Assembly (NCBI RefSeq): GCF_023573145.1 | Contig: NZ_CP097636.1 | Location: 2,170,001 to 2,234,000 of the forward strand | Direction: 5' to 3' | Length of the DNA stretch: 64,000 nucleotides | Source: Aquincola tertiaricarbonis | Lineage (GTDB): Bacteria > Pseudomonadota > Gammaproteobacteria > Burkholderiales > Burkholderiaceae_C | Shown here: in pieces, positions 39,201-50,042 of the stretch | Numbering within the stretch: position 1 is the stretch's first letter | How the letters are laid out: each line of letters starts with the position of its first letter | Notes under the pieces: generated by a model | Told to the model about the DNA's origin: nothing | What the model saw: only the letters and a program-made list of their open reading frames with translations | The model's database searches: none | Position numbers and translations under genes: made by a program

Positions 39201-39278
39201 CTGACGCCTTTCGTCGGCGACGCCAACACCCAGACGCCCGAGTACAAGAGCTTCACCGTCAACATCGAGAAGGCATGA
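36204..39278 (+). CDS. fdnG: Selenocysteine-containing formate dehydrogenase, alpha subunit
   Basis: 1024 residues read through an in-frame TGA at 36792-36794, which encodes Sec197 (Sec196 in E. coli FdnG). The context [21 protein letters not shown] matches FdnG exactly at this site. A Tat signal lies at the start ([10 protein letters not shown]), so it is exported folded. A [4Fe-4S] site uses Cys51, Cys54, Cys58 and Cys93 ([17 protein letters not shown]). The bis-MGD molybdenum or tungsten domain follows, and the C-terminal MopB domain starts near residue ~860 ([20 protein letters not shown]). It oxidises formate in the periplasm. Without Sec insertion it would stop at 196 residues. An AGGAG ribosome site lies 8 bp ahead. 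Confidence 0.96.
36792..36835 (+). promoter_or_regulatory. Bacterial SECIS element of fdnG
   Basis: It starts at the TGA Sec codon. The apical minihelix is GGCC (36809-36812), loop AGTCT (36813-36817), GGCC (36818-36821); a lower stem pairs CCGA (36801-36804) with TCGG (36829-36832). This is the shape and loop of the E. coli fdnG and fdhF elements, which SelB binds to insert Sec. The element is coding throughout. The winged-helix C-terminus of SelB (43298-45232) would be its reader. Confidence 0.85.
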
Positions 39279-39294
39279 AGGAGCACTGACGACC

Positions 39295-40173
39295 ATGTCT
39301 TCATTGCAATCGCTGGACATCGCCCTGCGCTCGGCCACGCCCACGGCCGCGCCGCAGGTGCGCAAGCAACCCGAGGTCGCCAAACTCATCGACGTGTCCA
39401 CCTGCATCGGCTGCAAGGCCTGTCAGGTGGCCTGCATGCAGTGGAACGACCTGCGTGACGAGGTGGGCACCAACCACGGCACCTACGACAACCCCAACGA
39501 CCTCACCCCCCAGAGCTGGACGGTGATGCGCTTCTCCGAGGTGGAACCCGAGGAGAACAAGCTGGAGTGGCTGATCCGCAAGGACGGCTGCATGCACTGC
39601 GAGGACCCGGGCTGCCTCAAGGCCTGCCCGAGCCCCGGCGCCATCGTCAAGTACAGCAACGGCATCGTCGACTTCATCAGCGAGCACTGCATCGGCTGCG
39701 GCTACTGCGTCAGCGGCTGCCCGTTCGACGTGCCGCGCATCAGCCAGGCCGACAACAAGGCCTACAAGTGCAGCCTGTGCTCCGACCGCGTGACGGTGGG
39801 CCTGGAGCCGGCCTGCGTGAAGGCCTGCCCCACCGGCGCCATCCGCTTCGGCACCAAGGAGGACATGCACGACTACGCCGAGGAACGCCTGGTCGACCTG
39901 AAGGAACGCGGTTTCCAGAACGCGGGCCTGTACGACCCGGCGGGCGTGGGCGGCACCCACGTGATGTACGTGCTGCAGCATGCCGACCGGCCCGAGCTGT
40001 ACCACGGCCTGCCGAAGGACCCGCACATCAGCCCGCTGGTGGGCCTGTGGAAGGGCCTGGCCAAGCCGCTGGCCCTGGTGGCGATGGCCGGCGCGGTGAT
40101 CGGCGGCTTCTTCCACTACATGAAGGTGGGCCCGGTCGAAGAGAAGGACGTTGACGACAAGGAGCGGCCATGA
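39295..40173 (+). CDS. fdnH: Formate dehydrogenase beta (iron-sulfur) subunit
   Basis: 292 residues. Four [4Fe-4S] sites: [11 protein letters not shown] (~residues 36-46), [14 protein letters not shown] (~98-111), [16 protein letters not shown] (~132-147) and [21 protein letters not shown] (positions ~160-180). A C-terminal membrane helix (~253-272, [17 protein letters not shown]) anchors it. It passes electrons from FdnG to the cytochrome b subunit. No own Tat signal, so it hitchhikes with FdnG. Its start is 16 bp after fdnG; its end overlaps fdnI by 4 bp. Confidence 0.95.
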   Translation: MSSLQSLDIALRSATPTAAPQVRKQPEVAKLIDVSTCIGCKACQVACMQWNDLRDEVGTNHGTYDNPNDLTPQSWTVMRFSEVEPEENKLEWLIRKDGCMHCEDPGCLKACPSPGAIVKYSNGIVDFISEHCIGCGYCVSGCPFDVPRISQADNKAYKCSLCSDRVTVGLEPACVKACPTGAIRFGTKEDMHDYAEERLVDLKERGFQNAGLYDPAGVGGTHVMYVLQHADRPELYHGLPKDPHISPLVGLWKGLAKPLALVAMAGAVIGGFFHYMKVGPVEEKDVDDKERP

Positions 40174-40829
40174 CGACCCTGACCCCCGGGCGGGAACGCA
40201 CCCGCTACCTCCTGCGCTACAAGGATAGCACCCGCATGAACCACTGGTTCGTGGCGCTGCTGTTCGTCGCGGCGGCGCTGTCGGGCCTGGCGCTGTTCCA
40301 CCCCACGCTGTTCTTCTTCAGCAACCTGTTCGGCGGCGGCCAGCTCACCCGCATCCTGCACCCCTTCCTGGGCGTGTTGATGGTGCTGGGCTTCATCGTG
40401 CTGTTCTTCACCGTCTGGCGCGAGAATCTCATCGGCCGCGCCGACCGCGAGTGGTTGCGCCATGCCGGCGAGATGCTCAAGGGCCAGAAGGAGAACATGC
40501 CGGCGGTGGGCAAGTACAACGCCGGCCAGAAGCTGGTGTTCTGGGCCTTTGCCGTCAGCCTGCTGCTGCTGCTCGTCACCGGCTTCATGTTCTGGGCGCC
40601 CTACTTCTTCCATCTGGTGCCGGTGACGCTGCGCCGGCTGGCTATCCTCGTGCATTCGGTGTCGGCGGTGGTGCTGGTGCTGTCGGTCATCGTGCACGTG
40701 TATGCGGCCATCTGGGTCAAGGGCACCACCCGCGCCATGACCCGCGGCACCGTGACCGAAGGCTGGGCCCGGCTCAACCATCCGCTGTGGCACCGTGAAA
40801 TGACCGAGGGCCATCCGCCGCGTGACTGA
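40170..40829 (+). CDS. fdnI: Formate dehydrogenase gamma subunit, cytochrome b556
   Basis: 219 residues, four membrane helices (~20-43, ~55-76, ~112-135, ~150-175). Haem-ligand His candidates are in [20 protein letters not shown], and [20 protein letters not shown]. It takes electrons across the inner membrane to the quinone pool. Start overlaps fdnH, and fdhE starts inside its last 8 bp, so fdnGHI-fdhE is one operon. Confidence 0.93.
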   Translation: MTTLTPGRERTRYLLRYKDSTRMNHWFVALLFVAAALSGLALFHPTLFFFSNLFGGGQLTRILHPFLGVLMVLGFIVLFFTVWRENLIGRADREWLRHAGEMLKGQKENMPAVGKYNAGQKLVFWAFAVSLLLLLVTGFMFWAPYFFHLVPVTLRRLAILVHSVSAVVLVLSVIVHVYAAIWVKGTTRAMTRGTVTEGWARLNHPLWHREMTEGHPPRD

Positions 40830-41820
40830 ATCCGCTTCCAACTCCGCCCGCACCAGCCGCCTGCTGGACCCGGAGCAGATTGCCATCCAGGCCGGGCGGC
40901 AGATGCCGTTCCTGCGCCTGCCGCAACGCGCCACGGTGTTCGCCGAGCGCGCGCTGCGGCTGCGCCAGCTGTCGGCCGGCCACCCGATGCGCGACTACCT
41001 GCTCTTCATCGCCGAGCTGGTGCAGGCCCAGCACCAGGTGCTGCAGGACTACGCCGCCGTGCCGCTGCCCGATGCGGCGGCCTGCGACAGCGCCGCCCGT
41101 GGCTTGCTGCCGCCCCTGCCCGCCACCTTGTGGACGCTGGATGCGGCCTGGACCGGCGAGTTGCGCCGGCTGCTGGGCCTGCTGGCGCCGCGCCTGCCCG
41201 CCGGGCCGGCGCTGGATGTGGTGCAGCGCGTGATCGCCACCGACGACGCCACGCTGAACCGCCAGGCCGACCTGCTGCGCAACGGCCTGGCCCGCGGCCT
41301 GGACATGGCCGCCGCGCCGCTGGTGGCGGCCGGGCTGCAGGCCTATTTCACCCACCTGGTGCTGGCCACCGCCGAAACGCATGGCGAGGCGGTGTTCGGC
41401 CGCACCGACCCGGCCACCGGCTGCCCGTGCTGCGGCAGCCGGCCCACCGCCAGCGTCACCCGCATCGGCGCCGATGAATCGGGCCACCGCTACCTGGCCT
41501 GCTCGCTGTGCGCCACGCAGTGGCATTACGTGCGCATCAAGTGCGCGCACTGCGAAAGCACGCGCGGCATCAGCTACCAGCAGCTCGAAGGTGATGCCAA
41601 GGACGGGGCTCGTGGCGCCTACCTGGGCGCCGTCAAGGCCGAGTGCTGCGACAGCTGCGGCCACTACCTCAAGCTGGTGGCGATGGAACGCGACCCCGAG
41701 GTGGAACCGATGGCTGACGACCTGGCCAGCGTGGCGCTGGACCTGCTGGTGAGTGAAGCCGGCCACCAGCGCGCCGGCGTCAACCTGATGCTGGTGTTCG
41801 GAGAAGCGGAAAGCCCATGA
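40822..41820 (+). CDS. fdhE: FdhE, formate dehydrogenase accessory protein
   Basis: 332 residues starting with GTG inside the fdnI stop region. Paired CxxC motifs of the FdhE family are present in the C-terminal half: CPCCGSRP (~199-206), CSLCATQW and IKCAHCES (~229-251), and CCDSCGHYL (~275-283), probably two iron- or zinc-binding rubredoxin-like sites. FdhE is a Tat proofreading/assembly chaperone that binds the catalytic formate dehydrogenase subunit. Its stop overlaps selA by 4 bp. Confidence 0.93.
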   Translation: MTESASNSARTSRLLDPEQIAIQAGRQMPFLRLPQRATVFAERALRLRQLSAGHPMRDYLLFIAELVQAQHQVLQDYAAVPLPDAAACDSAARGLLPPLPATLWTLDAAWTGELRRLLGLLAPRLPAGPALDVVQRVIATDDATLNRQADLLRNGLARGLDMAAAPLVAAGLQAYFTHLVLATAETHGEAVFGRTDPATGCPCCGSRPTASVTRIGADESGHRYLACSLCATQWHYVRIKCAHCESTRGISYQQLEGDAKDGARGAYLGAVKAECCDSCGHYLKLVAMERDPEVEPMADDLASVALDLLVSEAGHQRAGVNLMLVFGEAESP

Positions 41821-43301
41821 ATCTGAAGGTCGACGAGTCCATGGTCCATGGCTCGAAGGCTTTGCTGCAGCAGCTGCCTTCGATCGACCGGATCATGCAA
41901 TGGCCTGCGGCGCAGGCCCTGGTGGCCGCGCATGGCCACACCCTGGTGGCCGGTGAAGCCCGCGCCCTGGTGGCCGCCCGCCGCGAGGCGGCGCGCGCCG
42001 GCACGCTGGCCGCCACCGCGCTGCAACCCGAAGCCCTGGCCGCCGACCTGCGGCAGCGTTGCGGCCAGCGCCTGGCGCCGCGGCTGAAGCCGGTGCTCAA
42101 CCTCACCGGCACGGTGATCCACACCAACCTGGGCCGCTCGGTGCTGGCCGACGAGGCGCTGGCGCACATCCTGCGCACCATGGCCGGCACCAACAACCTG
42201 GAGTTCGACCTGGACAGCGGCGGCCGCGGCGACCGCGACACGCTGGTGGAAGACCTGCTGTGCGAGATCACCGGCGCCGAGGCGGCCACGGTGGTCAACA
42301 ACAACGCCGGGGCGGTTCTGCTCACCATCGCCGCGCTGGCCCACGGGCGCGAGGCCATCGTCTCGCGCGGCGAGCTGGTGGAGATCGGCGGCGCCTTCCG
42401 CATGCCCGACGTGATGGCCAGCGCCGGCGCCCGCATGGTGGAGGTGGGCACCACCAACCGCACCCATCCGGCCGACTACCAGCAGGCCTTCAACGAGCGC
42501 ACGGCGCTGGTGATGAAGGTGCACACCAGCAACTACGCGGTGCAGGGCTTCACCTCGTCGGTGGATGAAGCGGTGCTGGCGCCGCTGTGCCGGGCCCGCG
42601 GCGTGCCGCTGGCCACCGACCTGGGCAGCGGCTCGCTGATCGACCTGGCCGCCTACGGCCTGCCGCGCGAACCGCTGCCGCAGGAGATGCTGCGCGCCGG
42701 CTGCGACGTCGTCACCTTCAGCGGCGACAAGCTGCTGGGCGGGCCGCAGGCCGGGCTCATCGTGGGCAGCAAGGCGGCGGTGGGCCGCATCCGCAAGTAC
42801 CCGATGAAGCGGGCGCTGCGCATGTCCAAGCTGCCGCTGGCAGCGCTGGAAGCCACGCTGATGCTGTACCTGCAGCCAGAGCGCCTGGTGCGCGACCTGC
42901 CCACGCTGCGCCATCTCACACGCTCGCAGGCGCAGATCCTGGTGATGGCCGAGGCGCTGAAGCCGGTGCTGGCCCGCGCGCTGGCACCGCGCTTCGAGGT
43001 GGGCTGCGTGGCGCTGAGCAGCCAGATCGGCAGCGGCTCCTTGCCGGTGGACCGGCTGCCTTCGGCGGGCCTGGCCATCGGCCTGCCGGGCAGCGGCGAC
43101 AAGGGCGGCCCGGCCAAGGGCGTGGGCACCGCGCTGGACGAGCTGGCCCGCGCGCTGCGCGGCCTGCCGCTGCCGGTGGTGGGCCGCATCGCGCACGACC
43201 GGCTGCTGCTGGACCTGCGCTGCCTGGACGATGCCGAGCCCTTGGCCGCGCAGCTGCCGGCGCTGCGGGAGGCGCTGGGCATGGGGCCGCTCAACACATG
43301 A
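41817..43301 (+). CDS. selA: L-seryl-tRNA(Sec) selenium transferase
   Basis: 494 residues, slightly longer than the E. coli enzyme. PLP-dependent; converts Ser-tRNA(Sec) to Sec-tRNA(Sec) with selenophosphate. PLP-Lys is Lys305 in [15 protein letters not shown]. The N-terminal tRNA-binding domain ([19 protein letters not shown]) and the [17 protein letters not shown] segment (~97-113) are conserved. It starts as ATGA on the fdhE stop and ends as ATGA on the selB start. Confidence 0.97.
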   Translation: MNLKVDESMVHGSKALLQQLPSIDRIMQWPAAQALVAAHGHTLVAGEARALVAARREAARAGTLAATALQPEALAADLRQRCGQRLAPRLKPVLNLTGTVIHTNLGRSVLADEALAHILRTMAGTNNLEFDLDSGGRGDRDTLVEDLLCEITGAEAATVVNNNAGAVLLTIAALAHGREAIVSRGELVEIGGAFRMPDVMASAGARMVEVGTTNRTHPADYQQAFNERTALVMKVHTSNYAVQGFTSSVDEAVLAPLCRARGVPLATDLGSGSLIDLAAYGLPREPLPQEMLRAGCDVVTFSGDKLLGGPQAGLIVGSKAAVGRIRKYPMKRALRMSKLPLAALEATLMLYLQPERLVRDLPTLRHLTRSQAQILVMAEALKPVLARALAPRFEVGCVALSSQIGSGSLPVDRLPSAGLAIGLPGSGDKGGPAKGVGTALDELARALRGLPLPVVGRIAHDRLLLDLRCLDDAEPLAAQLPALREALGMGPLNT

Positions 43302-45232
43302 TCGTAGGAACGGCAGGCCACATCGACCACGGCAAGACCACGCTGGTGCGCGCCCTCACCGGCGTCGACACCGACCGCCTGCCCGAAGAAAAGCGCCGCG
43401 GCATCTCCATCGAGCTGGGCTATGCCTACCTGCCCGCGCCCGGTGGCCAGGTGATCGGCTTCGTCGACGTGCCGGGCCATGAACGGCTGCTGCACACCAT
43501 GCTGGCCGGCGCCACCGGCATCGATCATCTGCTGCTGCTGGTGGCCGCCGACGACGGCGTGATGCCGCAAACGCAGGAGCACCTGGCCGTGGCCAGCCTG
43601 CTGGGCCTGCGTGAAGGCACCGTGGCCATCACCAAGACCGACCGCGTGGACGCTACCCGCCTGGCCGAGGTGCAGGCCCAGGTGCAGGCGCTGCTGGCGC
43701 CCACCGCGCTGGCAGGCGCACCGGTGTTCGAAGTGGCGGCGCCGAGCGGCCACGGCGTGCCGGCGCTGCGTGAACACCTGCTGCAGCGCGCGGGCGAGCC
43801 GCGCCCGCAGGCCAGCGGCCCGGCCTTCCGGCTGGCGGTCGACCGCGCCTTCACGCTGGGCGGCACCGGCACCGTGGCCACCGGCAGCGTGCACGCCGGC
43901 CAGGTAGCCGTGGGCGACGAACTGCGCCTGGTGCCCGGCGACCGCTTGCTGCGGGTGCGCAGCCTGCATGCCCAGAACCAGCCCGCGCAGCAGGCCCATG
44001 CGGGTCAGCGCTGCGCGGTGGCGCTGGCCGCCATCGAGCGCGACGCGGTCCACCGCGGCCAGTGGCTGTGCGCGCCCGAGGTGGCGCATGAGACGGCCCG
44101 CATCGACGTGCGGCTGCAGCTGTGGCCCGGTGAGGCCAAGGCCTTGCGCAGCGGCACGCCGGTGCACCTGCACCTGGGCACCGCCGACGTGATGGCCGGC
44201 GTGGCACTGCTGCAGGTGGATGGCCTGGACGACGCCAACGCCCTGCCCCCGGGCGGGCGCGCGCTGGCCCAGCTGGTGCTGCACACGCCCATCGCCGCCT
44301 GGCAGGGCGACCGCGGCGTGCTGCGTGATGCCAGCGCCAGCCGCACCGTGGCCGGCATCACCGTGCTCGATGCGCAGGCGCCGGCCCGCTACCGCCGCAC
44401 GCCCGAGCGGCTGCAATGGCTGGCCGCGGCCGAGCGGCCCACGGTGGCGGAGCGTCTTGCAGCGCTGCTGCAGGCATCGCCCCAGGGCGTGGATCTGGCC
44501 GCGCTGGCCCGCGGCATGGGCTGGCCGGTGGCCGCCCTGCCCTTGCCGGCCGATGCGCTGCGCATCGAAGGCGGCGGCCGCCTGGCGGCCATTGCCGGCC
44601 CAGCACTGCAGGCGCTCCAGCAGCGGCTGCTGCAGGCGCTGGCAGACCTGCATGCCCAGCAGCCCGAAGAGATCGGCCCCGATGCGCGCCGCCTCAAGCG
44701 GCTGGCCGCGCCGCGGGTGGACGACGCCGTTTTCCGCCATGCGCTGGAAGCGCTGCTGGCGCAGGGCGCGGTGGTGCTCAGCGGCGCCTGGCTGCACCTG
44801 CCCGCGCATGCGGCGCGCCTGTCGGAAGCCGAGGAAAAACTGGTGCAGAAGCTGATGCCCGCGATGCTGGACGGCGGCTTCGACCCGCCCTGGGCGCGCG
44901 ACCTGGCCAAGCTGGCCGCCACGCCCGAGGCGCTGGTGCGCCTGACCCTGGCCAATCTTTCGCGCCGCGGCCAGGCCTTCGCGGTGGTCAAAGACCTTTA
45001 CTATCCGCTCCCCACGCTGGAGCGGCTGGCCGCTTTGGCCCGCCAGGCCGCGGCGGCGCCCCAGGGCCTGAGCGCCGCGAGCTTTCGCGACGCCACCGGC
45101 CTGGGCCGCAAGCGGGCCATCCAGGTGCTGGAGTTCTTCGACCGCGTGGGCCTGACCCGCCGGGTGAAGGACAGCCATGTGCTGCGCAGCGACGCAGCGC
45201 TGTTCGAAGGCAGCCGCCCACCCGGCGGCTGA
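43298..45232 (+). CDS. selB: Selenocysteine-specific elongation factor SelB
   Basis: 644 residues. GTPase domain: G1 GHIDHGKT (7-14), switch 2 [10 protein letters not shown] (~60), G4 TKTDRVD (~113). EF-Tu-like domains II and III follow, then four C-terminal winged helices (~375-644) that bind the SECIS; the last includes [20 protein letters not shown], split at its helix turn. It delivers Sec-tRNA to UGA in fdnG. The start is the ATG overlapping the selA stop; selC begins 7 nt after its stop. Confidence 0.97.
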   Translation: MIVGTAGHIDHGKTTLVRALTGVDTDRLPEEKRRGISIELGYAYLPAPGGQVIGFVDVPGHERLLHTMLAGATGIDHLLLLVAADDGVMPQTQEHLAVASLLGLREGTVAITKTDRVDATRLAEVQAQVQALLAPTALAGAPVFEVAAPSGHGVPALREHLLQRAGEPRPQASGPAFRLAVDRAFTLGGTGTVATGSVHAGQVAVGDELRLVPGDRLLRVRSLHAQNQPAQQAHAGQRCAVALAAIERDAVHRGQWLCAPEVAHETARIDVRLQLWPGEAKALRSGTPVHLHLGTADVMAGVALLQVDGLDDANALPPGGRALAQLVLHTPIAAWQGDRGVLRDASASRTVAGITVLDAQAPARYRRTPERLQWLAAAERPTVAERLAALLQASPQGVDLAALARGMGWPVAALPLPADALRIEGGGRLAAIAGPALQALQQRLLQALADLHAQQPEEIGPDARRLKRLAAPRVDDAVFRHALEALLAQGAVVLSGAWLHLPAHAARLSEAEEKLVQKLMPAMLDGGFDPPWARDLAKLAATPEALVRLTLANLSRRGQAFAVVKDLYYPLPTLERLAALARQAAAAPQGLSAASFRDATGLGRKRAIQVLEFFDRVGLTRRVKDSHVLRSDAALFEGSRPPGG

Positions 45233-45238
45233 CGCGCA

Positions 45239-45334
45239 GGGAGGAAATCGTCCCCGGTGGGACGGCCGGGCTTCAAACCCGGTGGGTGGCGCCATGCGTC
45301 GCCGGGAGGGTTCGACTCCCTCTTCCTCCCGCCA
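45239..45334 (+). tRNA. selC: tRNA-Sec (UCA)
   Basis: Complete with encoded CCA (45332-45334). An 8-bp acceptor (45239-45246 with 45323-45330) and discriminator G45331. D stem of 6 bp (45249-45254 with 45259-45264) with a 4-nt loop. Anticodon stem CCGGG/CCCGG, loop CTTCAAA, anticodon TCA at 45273-45275. A long variable arm (45283-45305) with a 7-bp stem allowing two G-U pairs, and a 5-bp T stem around TTCGACT. The 8-bp acceptor, 6-bp D stem and long variable arm are the hallmarks of tRNA-Sec. Confidence 0.97.
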
Positions 45335-45378
45335 TCTGCGGCACACTCGCGGCTCTTCCGACACCCCGGTTCCGTCAC

Positions 45379-46191
45379 ATGTCGACTGCCGCCCGCAAGC
45401 CCGTCACGCTGCACCGCCTGCGCGAGATGCACGCCGCCCGCGAGAAGATCGCGATGCTGACCTGCTACGACGCCACTTTCGCCCAGCTGCTGGACGCGGC
45501 CGGCGTGGACGTGCTGCTGGTGGGCGACAGCCTGGGCATGGTGTTGCAGGGCCAGCCCAGCACCGTGCCGGTGAGCCTGGACGAGATGGCCTACCACACC
45601 GCCTGCGTGGCCCGCGGCAACCGCACCGCCTGGGTGGTGGGCGACCTGCCCTACGGCAGCTACCACCAGTCGAACGAGCAGGCCCTGGCCAGCGCCGTGC
45701 GCCTGATGCAGGCCGGCGCCCACATGGTCAAGCTGGAAGGCGGCGGCTGGACGGCGCCGGTGGTGCGCTTCCTGTCGGAGCGCGGCATACCGGTGTGCGC
45801 CCACCTGGGGCTGACGCCGCAGTCGGTGCATGCGCTGGGCGGCTGGCGCATCCAGGGCCGCGACGAAGCCGCCGCGCAGCTGATGCGCCAGCATGCCCGC
45901 GAGCTGGCCGAGGCCGGCGCCCAGATGCTGGTGGTGGAGCTGATTCCCGCCACGCTGGGCCGCACGCTGGCCGACGAGTTGCCCATCCCGGTGATCGGCA
46001 TCGGCGCCGGCGTGGGCTGCGCCGGCCAGGTGCTGGTGCTTCACGACATGCTGGGCCTGACGCGTGGGCGGCTGCCCAAGTTCGTGCGCAACTTCATGCA
46101 GGGCAGCGACAGCGTGGAAGCCGCGGTGCAGGCCTTCGTGGCCGCGGTGAAAGCCGGCCAGTTCCCCGACGACGTGCAGCACGGCTACTGA
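45379..46191 (+). CDS. panB: 3-methyl-2-oxobutanoate hydroxymethyltransferase
   Basis: 270 residues from the ATG at 45379. First step of pantothenate synthesis: ketoisovalerate plus methylene-THF to ketopantoate. Family segments: [17 protein letters not shown] (~23-39), [16 protein letters not shown] (~43-58, metal Asp), VKLEGG (~117), [14 protein letters not shown] (~143-156) and VIGIGAG near the end. panC is 24 bp downstream. It lies just past selC and may lie outside the selenium island. Confidence 0.97.
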   Translation: MSTAARKPVTLHRLREMHAAREKIAMLTCYDATFAQLLDAAGVDVLLVGDSLGMVLQGQPSTVPVSLDEMAYHTACVARGNRTAWVVGDLPYGSYHQSNEQALASAVRLMQAGAHMVKLEGGGWTAPVVRFLSERGIPVCAHLGLTPQSVHALGGWRIQGRDEAAAQLMRQHARELAEAGAQMLVVELIPATLGRTLADELPIPVIGIGAGVGCAGQVLVLHDMLGLTRGRLPKFVRNFMQGSDSVEAAVQAFVAAVKAGQFPDDVQHGY

Positions 46192-47046
<855 letters not shown>

Positions 47047-47122
47047 TCAAGGGGGATCCCGCTTGGCGGCGGCCAGCGGGCGCCGCAGAATCGAAGGCAC
47101 CCGTCAGTACGAGGAGTGCCGC

Positions 47123-47596
47123 ATGAATGCCGCCGTCCGCAAGCAGCCCGCCGGTTACCACTCGGCCACGCCCTACCTGACGATCACCGGCGCGCCTGCC
47201 GCGATCGACTACTACCGCCAGGCCTTCGGCGCGGTGGAGGTCATGCGCCTGGCCGACCCCGCCGGCCGCATCCTGCACGCCGAGGTGCGCGTGGGCGACT
47301 CCATCATCATGCTGCACGAGGACACGCCCGAGTGGGGCACCCGCAGCCCCAAGACACTGGGCGGCAACACCTCGTCGGTGCTGCTGTACGTGGACGACGT
47401 GGACGCCACCTACGCTGCCGCCATCGCGGCCGGCGGCCAGGCTGCCATGCCGGTGCAGGACCAGTTCTACGGCGACCGCACCGGCTCCCTGTTCGACCCC
47501 TTCGGCCACCGCTGGATCCTGGCCACCCACATCGAAGACGTGGCGCCCGAAGAAATCAGCCGCCGGGCGATGGCGATGTTCGCGTTGGGGCAGTAG
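47123..47596 (+). CDS. VOC-superfamily (glyoxalase/PhnB-like) protein
   Basis: 157 residues from the ATG at 47123, with GAGGAG 6 nt ahead. One pair of beta-alpha-beta-beta-beta units: PYLTITGAPAAIDYYRQAFG (~20-39), ILHAEVRVGDSIIMLHED, then SVLLYVDDVDATYAAAIAAG and DRTGSLFDPFGHRWILATH (ending ~141). Candidate metal ligands are the His in LHAEV and a late Glu or His. Members bind small metabolites or antibiotics; substrate unknown. Located 76 bp after panC, 12 bp before the TetR gene. Confidence 0.82.
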   Translation: MNAAVRKQPAGYHSATPYLTITGAPAAIDYYRQAFGAVEVMRLADPAGRILHAEVRVGDSIIMLHEDTPEWGTRSPKTLGGNTSSVLLYVDDVDATYAAAIAAGGQAAMPVQDQFYGDRTGSLFDPFGHRWILATHIEDVAPEEISRRAMAMFALGQ

Positions 47597-47608
47597 GCTC
47601 CGGCACCG

Positions 47609-48208
47609 ATGGCCCGACCCCAGCAATCCCTCGCCCCCCAGCCAGCAGACACACCCACCCCGACGCTATGGCTGGAGGCCGCGATGGCCATCCTGGTCGA
47701 TGGCGGCGTCGATCTGATCCGGGTCGACGTCATCGCCCGGCAGCTCAAGCTCACGCGCGGCAGCTTCTACTGGCATTTCAAGGACCGCGACGCGCTGCTG
47801 AGCGAAGTGCTCAAGGCCTGGCGCCAGGCAGCCACGGAGCAGGTGACCGAACGGTTCTCGCGCGACAACCAGGATCCGCGCGCGCTGATCCGGGACCTGC
47901 TCTCCCTGCCCTTCCGGGGCCGCTCCGCGCAACGCGCCGCGCGCATCGAGCTGGCCATCCGCGACTGGGCACGCCGCGATGCGATGGCCCGCCAGGCGGT
48001 CGACGAGGCGGACGCCACCCGCATCGACTACATCGCCCGGTGCTTTTGCGCGCTGGGCTTCGGCAGCTCAGAGGCCCGCCACCGGGCCGGCATCTTGTAT
48101 GCCTATGAGCTGGGCGAATCGCTGCTGGTGAACCAAGGCTCGGCGGCTCACCAGCTGGAGCGCAGCGCGCTGCTGGAGCGGCTGCTGCTGGAGCCGCCGC
48201 CGCGCTGA
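47609..48208 (+). CDS. TetR-family regulator
   Basis: 199 residues. An N-terminal HTH (~21-65: MAILVDGGVDLIRVDVIARQ, then LTRGSFYWHFKDRDALLSEVL) is unmistakable; the C-terminal ligand domain is unassigned. It faces tail to tail with the feruloyl-CoA synthase-like gene (16 bp apart). A 16-bp dyad at 50043-50058 in the promoter of that gene could be its operator, but control of VOC or unrelated genes is also possible. Confidence 0.88.
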   Translation: MARPQQSLAPQPADTPTPTLWLEAAMAILVDGGVDLIRVDVIARQLKLTRGSFYWHFKDRDALLSEVLKAWRQAATEQVTERFSRDNQDPRALIRDLLSLPFRGRSAQRAARIELAIRDWARRDAMARQAVDEADATRIDYIARCFCALGFGSSEARHRAGILYAYELGESLLVNQGSAAHQLERSALLERLLLEPPPR

Positions 48209-48223
48209 GCGCCCCTGCGGCCT

Positions 48224-50020
48224 TCAGTCGATGAAGACGACGTCCTCGCCATGCGCAGCCTCGTGCAGCCGCACCACTGCCTCGGCCCGGTGCTGCAGCA
48301 CCGCACGCTGGTTGACGTAGCCCTTGTCGGTGATTTCGCCGGCGTCCAGCCGTGGCGGCTCTTCCAGCAGCAGCGCGCGGGTGGCGAAGGACGAACTGCC
48401 GGCACCCTCGGCCCGCAAAGCCCGCAGCGCGGCCTGCACCTGGGCGCGGCGCTGGGCCAGCGGCAAGCCCAGGCCCACGGCCGACAGGAAGACCAGCAAC
48501 CCCACCTCGCCGCGGTTGTGGCCGGTGACCACCACGTCCTGCGCCAGCGGCGACAAGGCCGAGACGGCGCGCACGCGCAGCGTGCCCACCGACACCCAGG
48601 TGCCGGTGGCCAGCTTGAAGTCTTCCGCCACACGGCCGTCGAACAGCACGCCGCGCTCCGGCCGGTCGTCATCCACCAGGCGTCCTGCATCGCCGATGCG
48701 GTAGAAGCCTTCTTCGTCGAAAGCCTCGGCGGTGGCCGCTGGCGCGTCGCGGTAGCCCGGGAACACCGAGGGGCCGCGCACGCGCAGCTCGAGCTTGTCG
48801 GCGTTCGGCACGAACTTCAGCTCCACGCCGGGCAAGGGCACGCCGATGCAGCCCGCCCGATCGAGCCAGAAGTGGGCGCTGGTCACGGCGGGCGCGGTCT
48901 CGGTGGATCCCCAGGAGGTGGTGAGCCACAGCGGTTGGCCCCGCACGCTGCGGGCCAGCGCCTGCAGCCGGTCCCAGGTGGCTTGCGGCAATGCCGCGCC
49001 GGCGTAGAACACGCCGCGCAGCCGTGACAGGAACTGCGCCGCCAGATCGGCATCGGCCTCCAGCGCGGGCAGCAGCATGTCCAGGCCCCGCGGCACGTTG
49101 AAGTGCAAGGTCGGCTGGCAGTCGCGCAGGTTGCGCAGCGTGCGCTCGATCAGGCCGGGCACCGGACGGCCGTCGTCGATGTAGAGCGTGCCGCCGTGCC
49201 GCAGCACCAGGTGGACGTTGTGATTGCCACCGAAGGTGTGGCTCCAGGGCAGCCAGTCCAGCAGCACCGGCTTCTCGACCGCGAGGAAGCGCCAGGCCTG
49301 CGCGATCATCTGCTGGTTGGCGCACAGCATCCGGTGGGTGTTGACGACCACCTTGGGTGTGCCGGTGGAGCCGGAGGTCAGCAGGTACTTGGCAGGGTCG
49401 TCCGGGGTGATGGCGAGGAAACGTGCCATCACGCTCGGCGACTCCAGCGTGCGGGTGAGGGCCTCGAACGGCAGTGCGCCAGGCACGTGATCGCTGTGCT
49501 CGCCCACCACCTTCACGGCGCCGTCGAAGGCCTGCATCGCGGCGGCATGGGCTGCGCCGTGGGCCGCGAAGATCAGGGCCGGCTTCAACGCCGCCAGGAT
49601 GGCGCGCAGGCGGCCATGGTCGGTGCCGGCGCGCGAGTAGGCGCTGGACACCGCGCAGCACGGCCGGCCGACGTGCATCGCGGCCAACGCCAGCACCGCA
49701 TGCGCGATGCCGTTGTCGGACAGGATGACCACTGGCCGCCCGGCCGGCAGGTCCATGTCGATGAGCGCCTGGGCCACGGCCCCCACCTGCTGGCGCAAGG
49801 CCTGCCAAGTCACCTCGCGCCAGCCGCCATCAGCGGCACGCTCGGCCAGCGCGATGGCCTGCGGCGTCTGCACGGCCCAGTGTTCCAGCCAGTCGCCGAC
49901 GCAGCGCCCATAAGGCGCCAGCGCCTCGGCCGAGCGCAGGATGAAGCTGCCGTCCTGCCGCCGCTCGCGCAGGGTGCGCGGCGCGGCCAGGCTGTCCGGG
50001 TCCTGGATGAACGACTGCAT
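48224..50020 (-). CDS. Feruloyl-CoA synthase-like acyl/aryl-CoA ligase
   Basis: 598 residues from MQSFIQDPD at 50020, with GGAGG 7 nt ahead. Adenylate-forming enzyme: A3 loop YLLTSGSTGTPKVVVNTH (~195-212), A5 TTSWGSTETAPAVT (~347-360), and A7 DEEGFYRIGDAGRLV (~425-439). The C-terminal Lys of most ligases lies in EITDKGYVNQRA. Overall look is of feruloyl-CoA synthases, which activate hydroxycinnamates for vanillin or beta-oxidation routes. No hydratase-lyase or vanillin dehydrogenase is adjacent, so the exact acid is not certain. Confidence 0.8.
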   Translation of the reverse strand: MQSFIQDPDSLAAPRTLRERRQDGSFILRSAEALAPYGRCVGDWLEHWAVQTPQAIALAERAADGGWREVTWQALRQQVGAVAQALIDMDLPAGRPVVILSDNGIAHAVLALAAMHVGRPCCAVSSAYSRAGTDHGRLRAILAALKPALIFAAHGAAHAAAMQAFDGAVKVVGEHSDHVPGALPFEALTRTLESPSVMARFLAITPDDPAKYLLTSGSTGTPKVVVNTHRMLCANQQMIAQAWRFLAVEKPVLLDWLPWSHTFGGNHNVHLVLRHGGTLYIDDGRPVPGLIERTLRNLRDCQPTLHFNVPRGLDMLLPALEADADLAAQFLSRLRGVFYAGAALPQATWDRLQALARSVRGQPLWLTTSWGSTETAPAVTSAHFWLDRAGCIGVPLPGVELKFVPNADKLELRVRGPSVFPGYRDAPAATAEAFDEEGFYRIGDAGRLVDDDRPERGVLFDGRVAEDFKLATGTWVSVGTLRVRAVSALSPLAQDVVVTGHNRGEVGLLVFLSAVGLGLPLAQRRAQVQAALRALRAEGAGSSSFATRALLLEEPPRLDAGEITDKGYVNQRAVLQHRAEAVVRLHEAAHGEDVVFID

Positions 50021-50042
50021 CGAGGGGCCTCCGTCGATCGAA

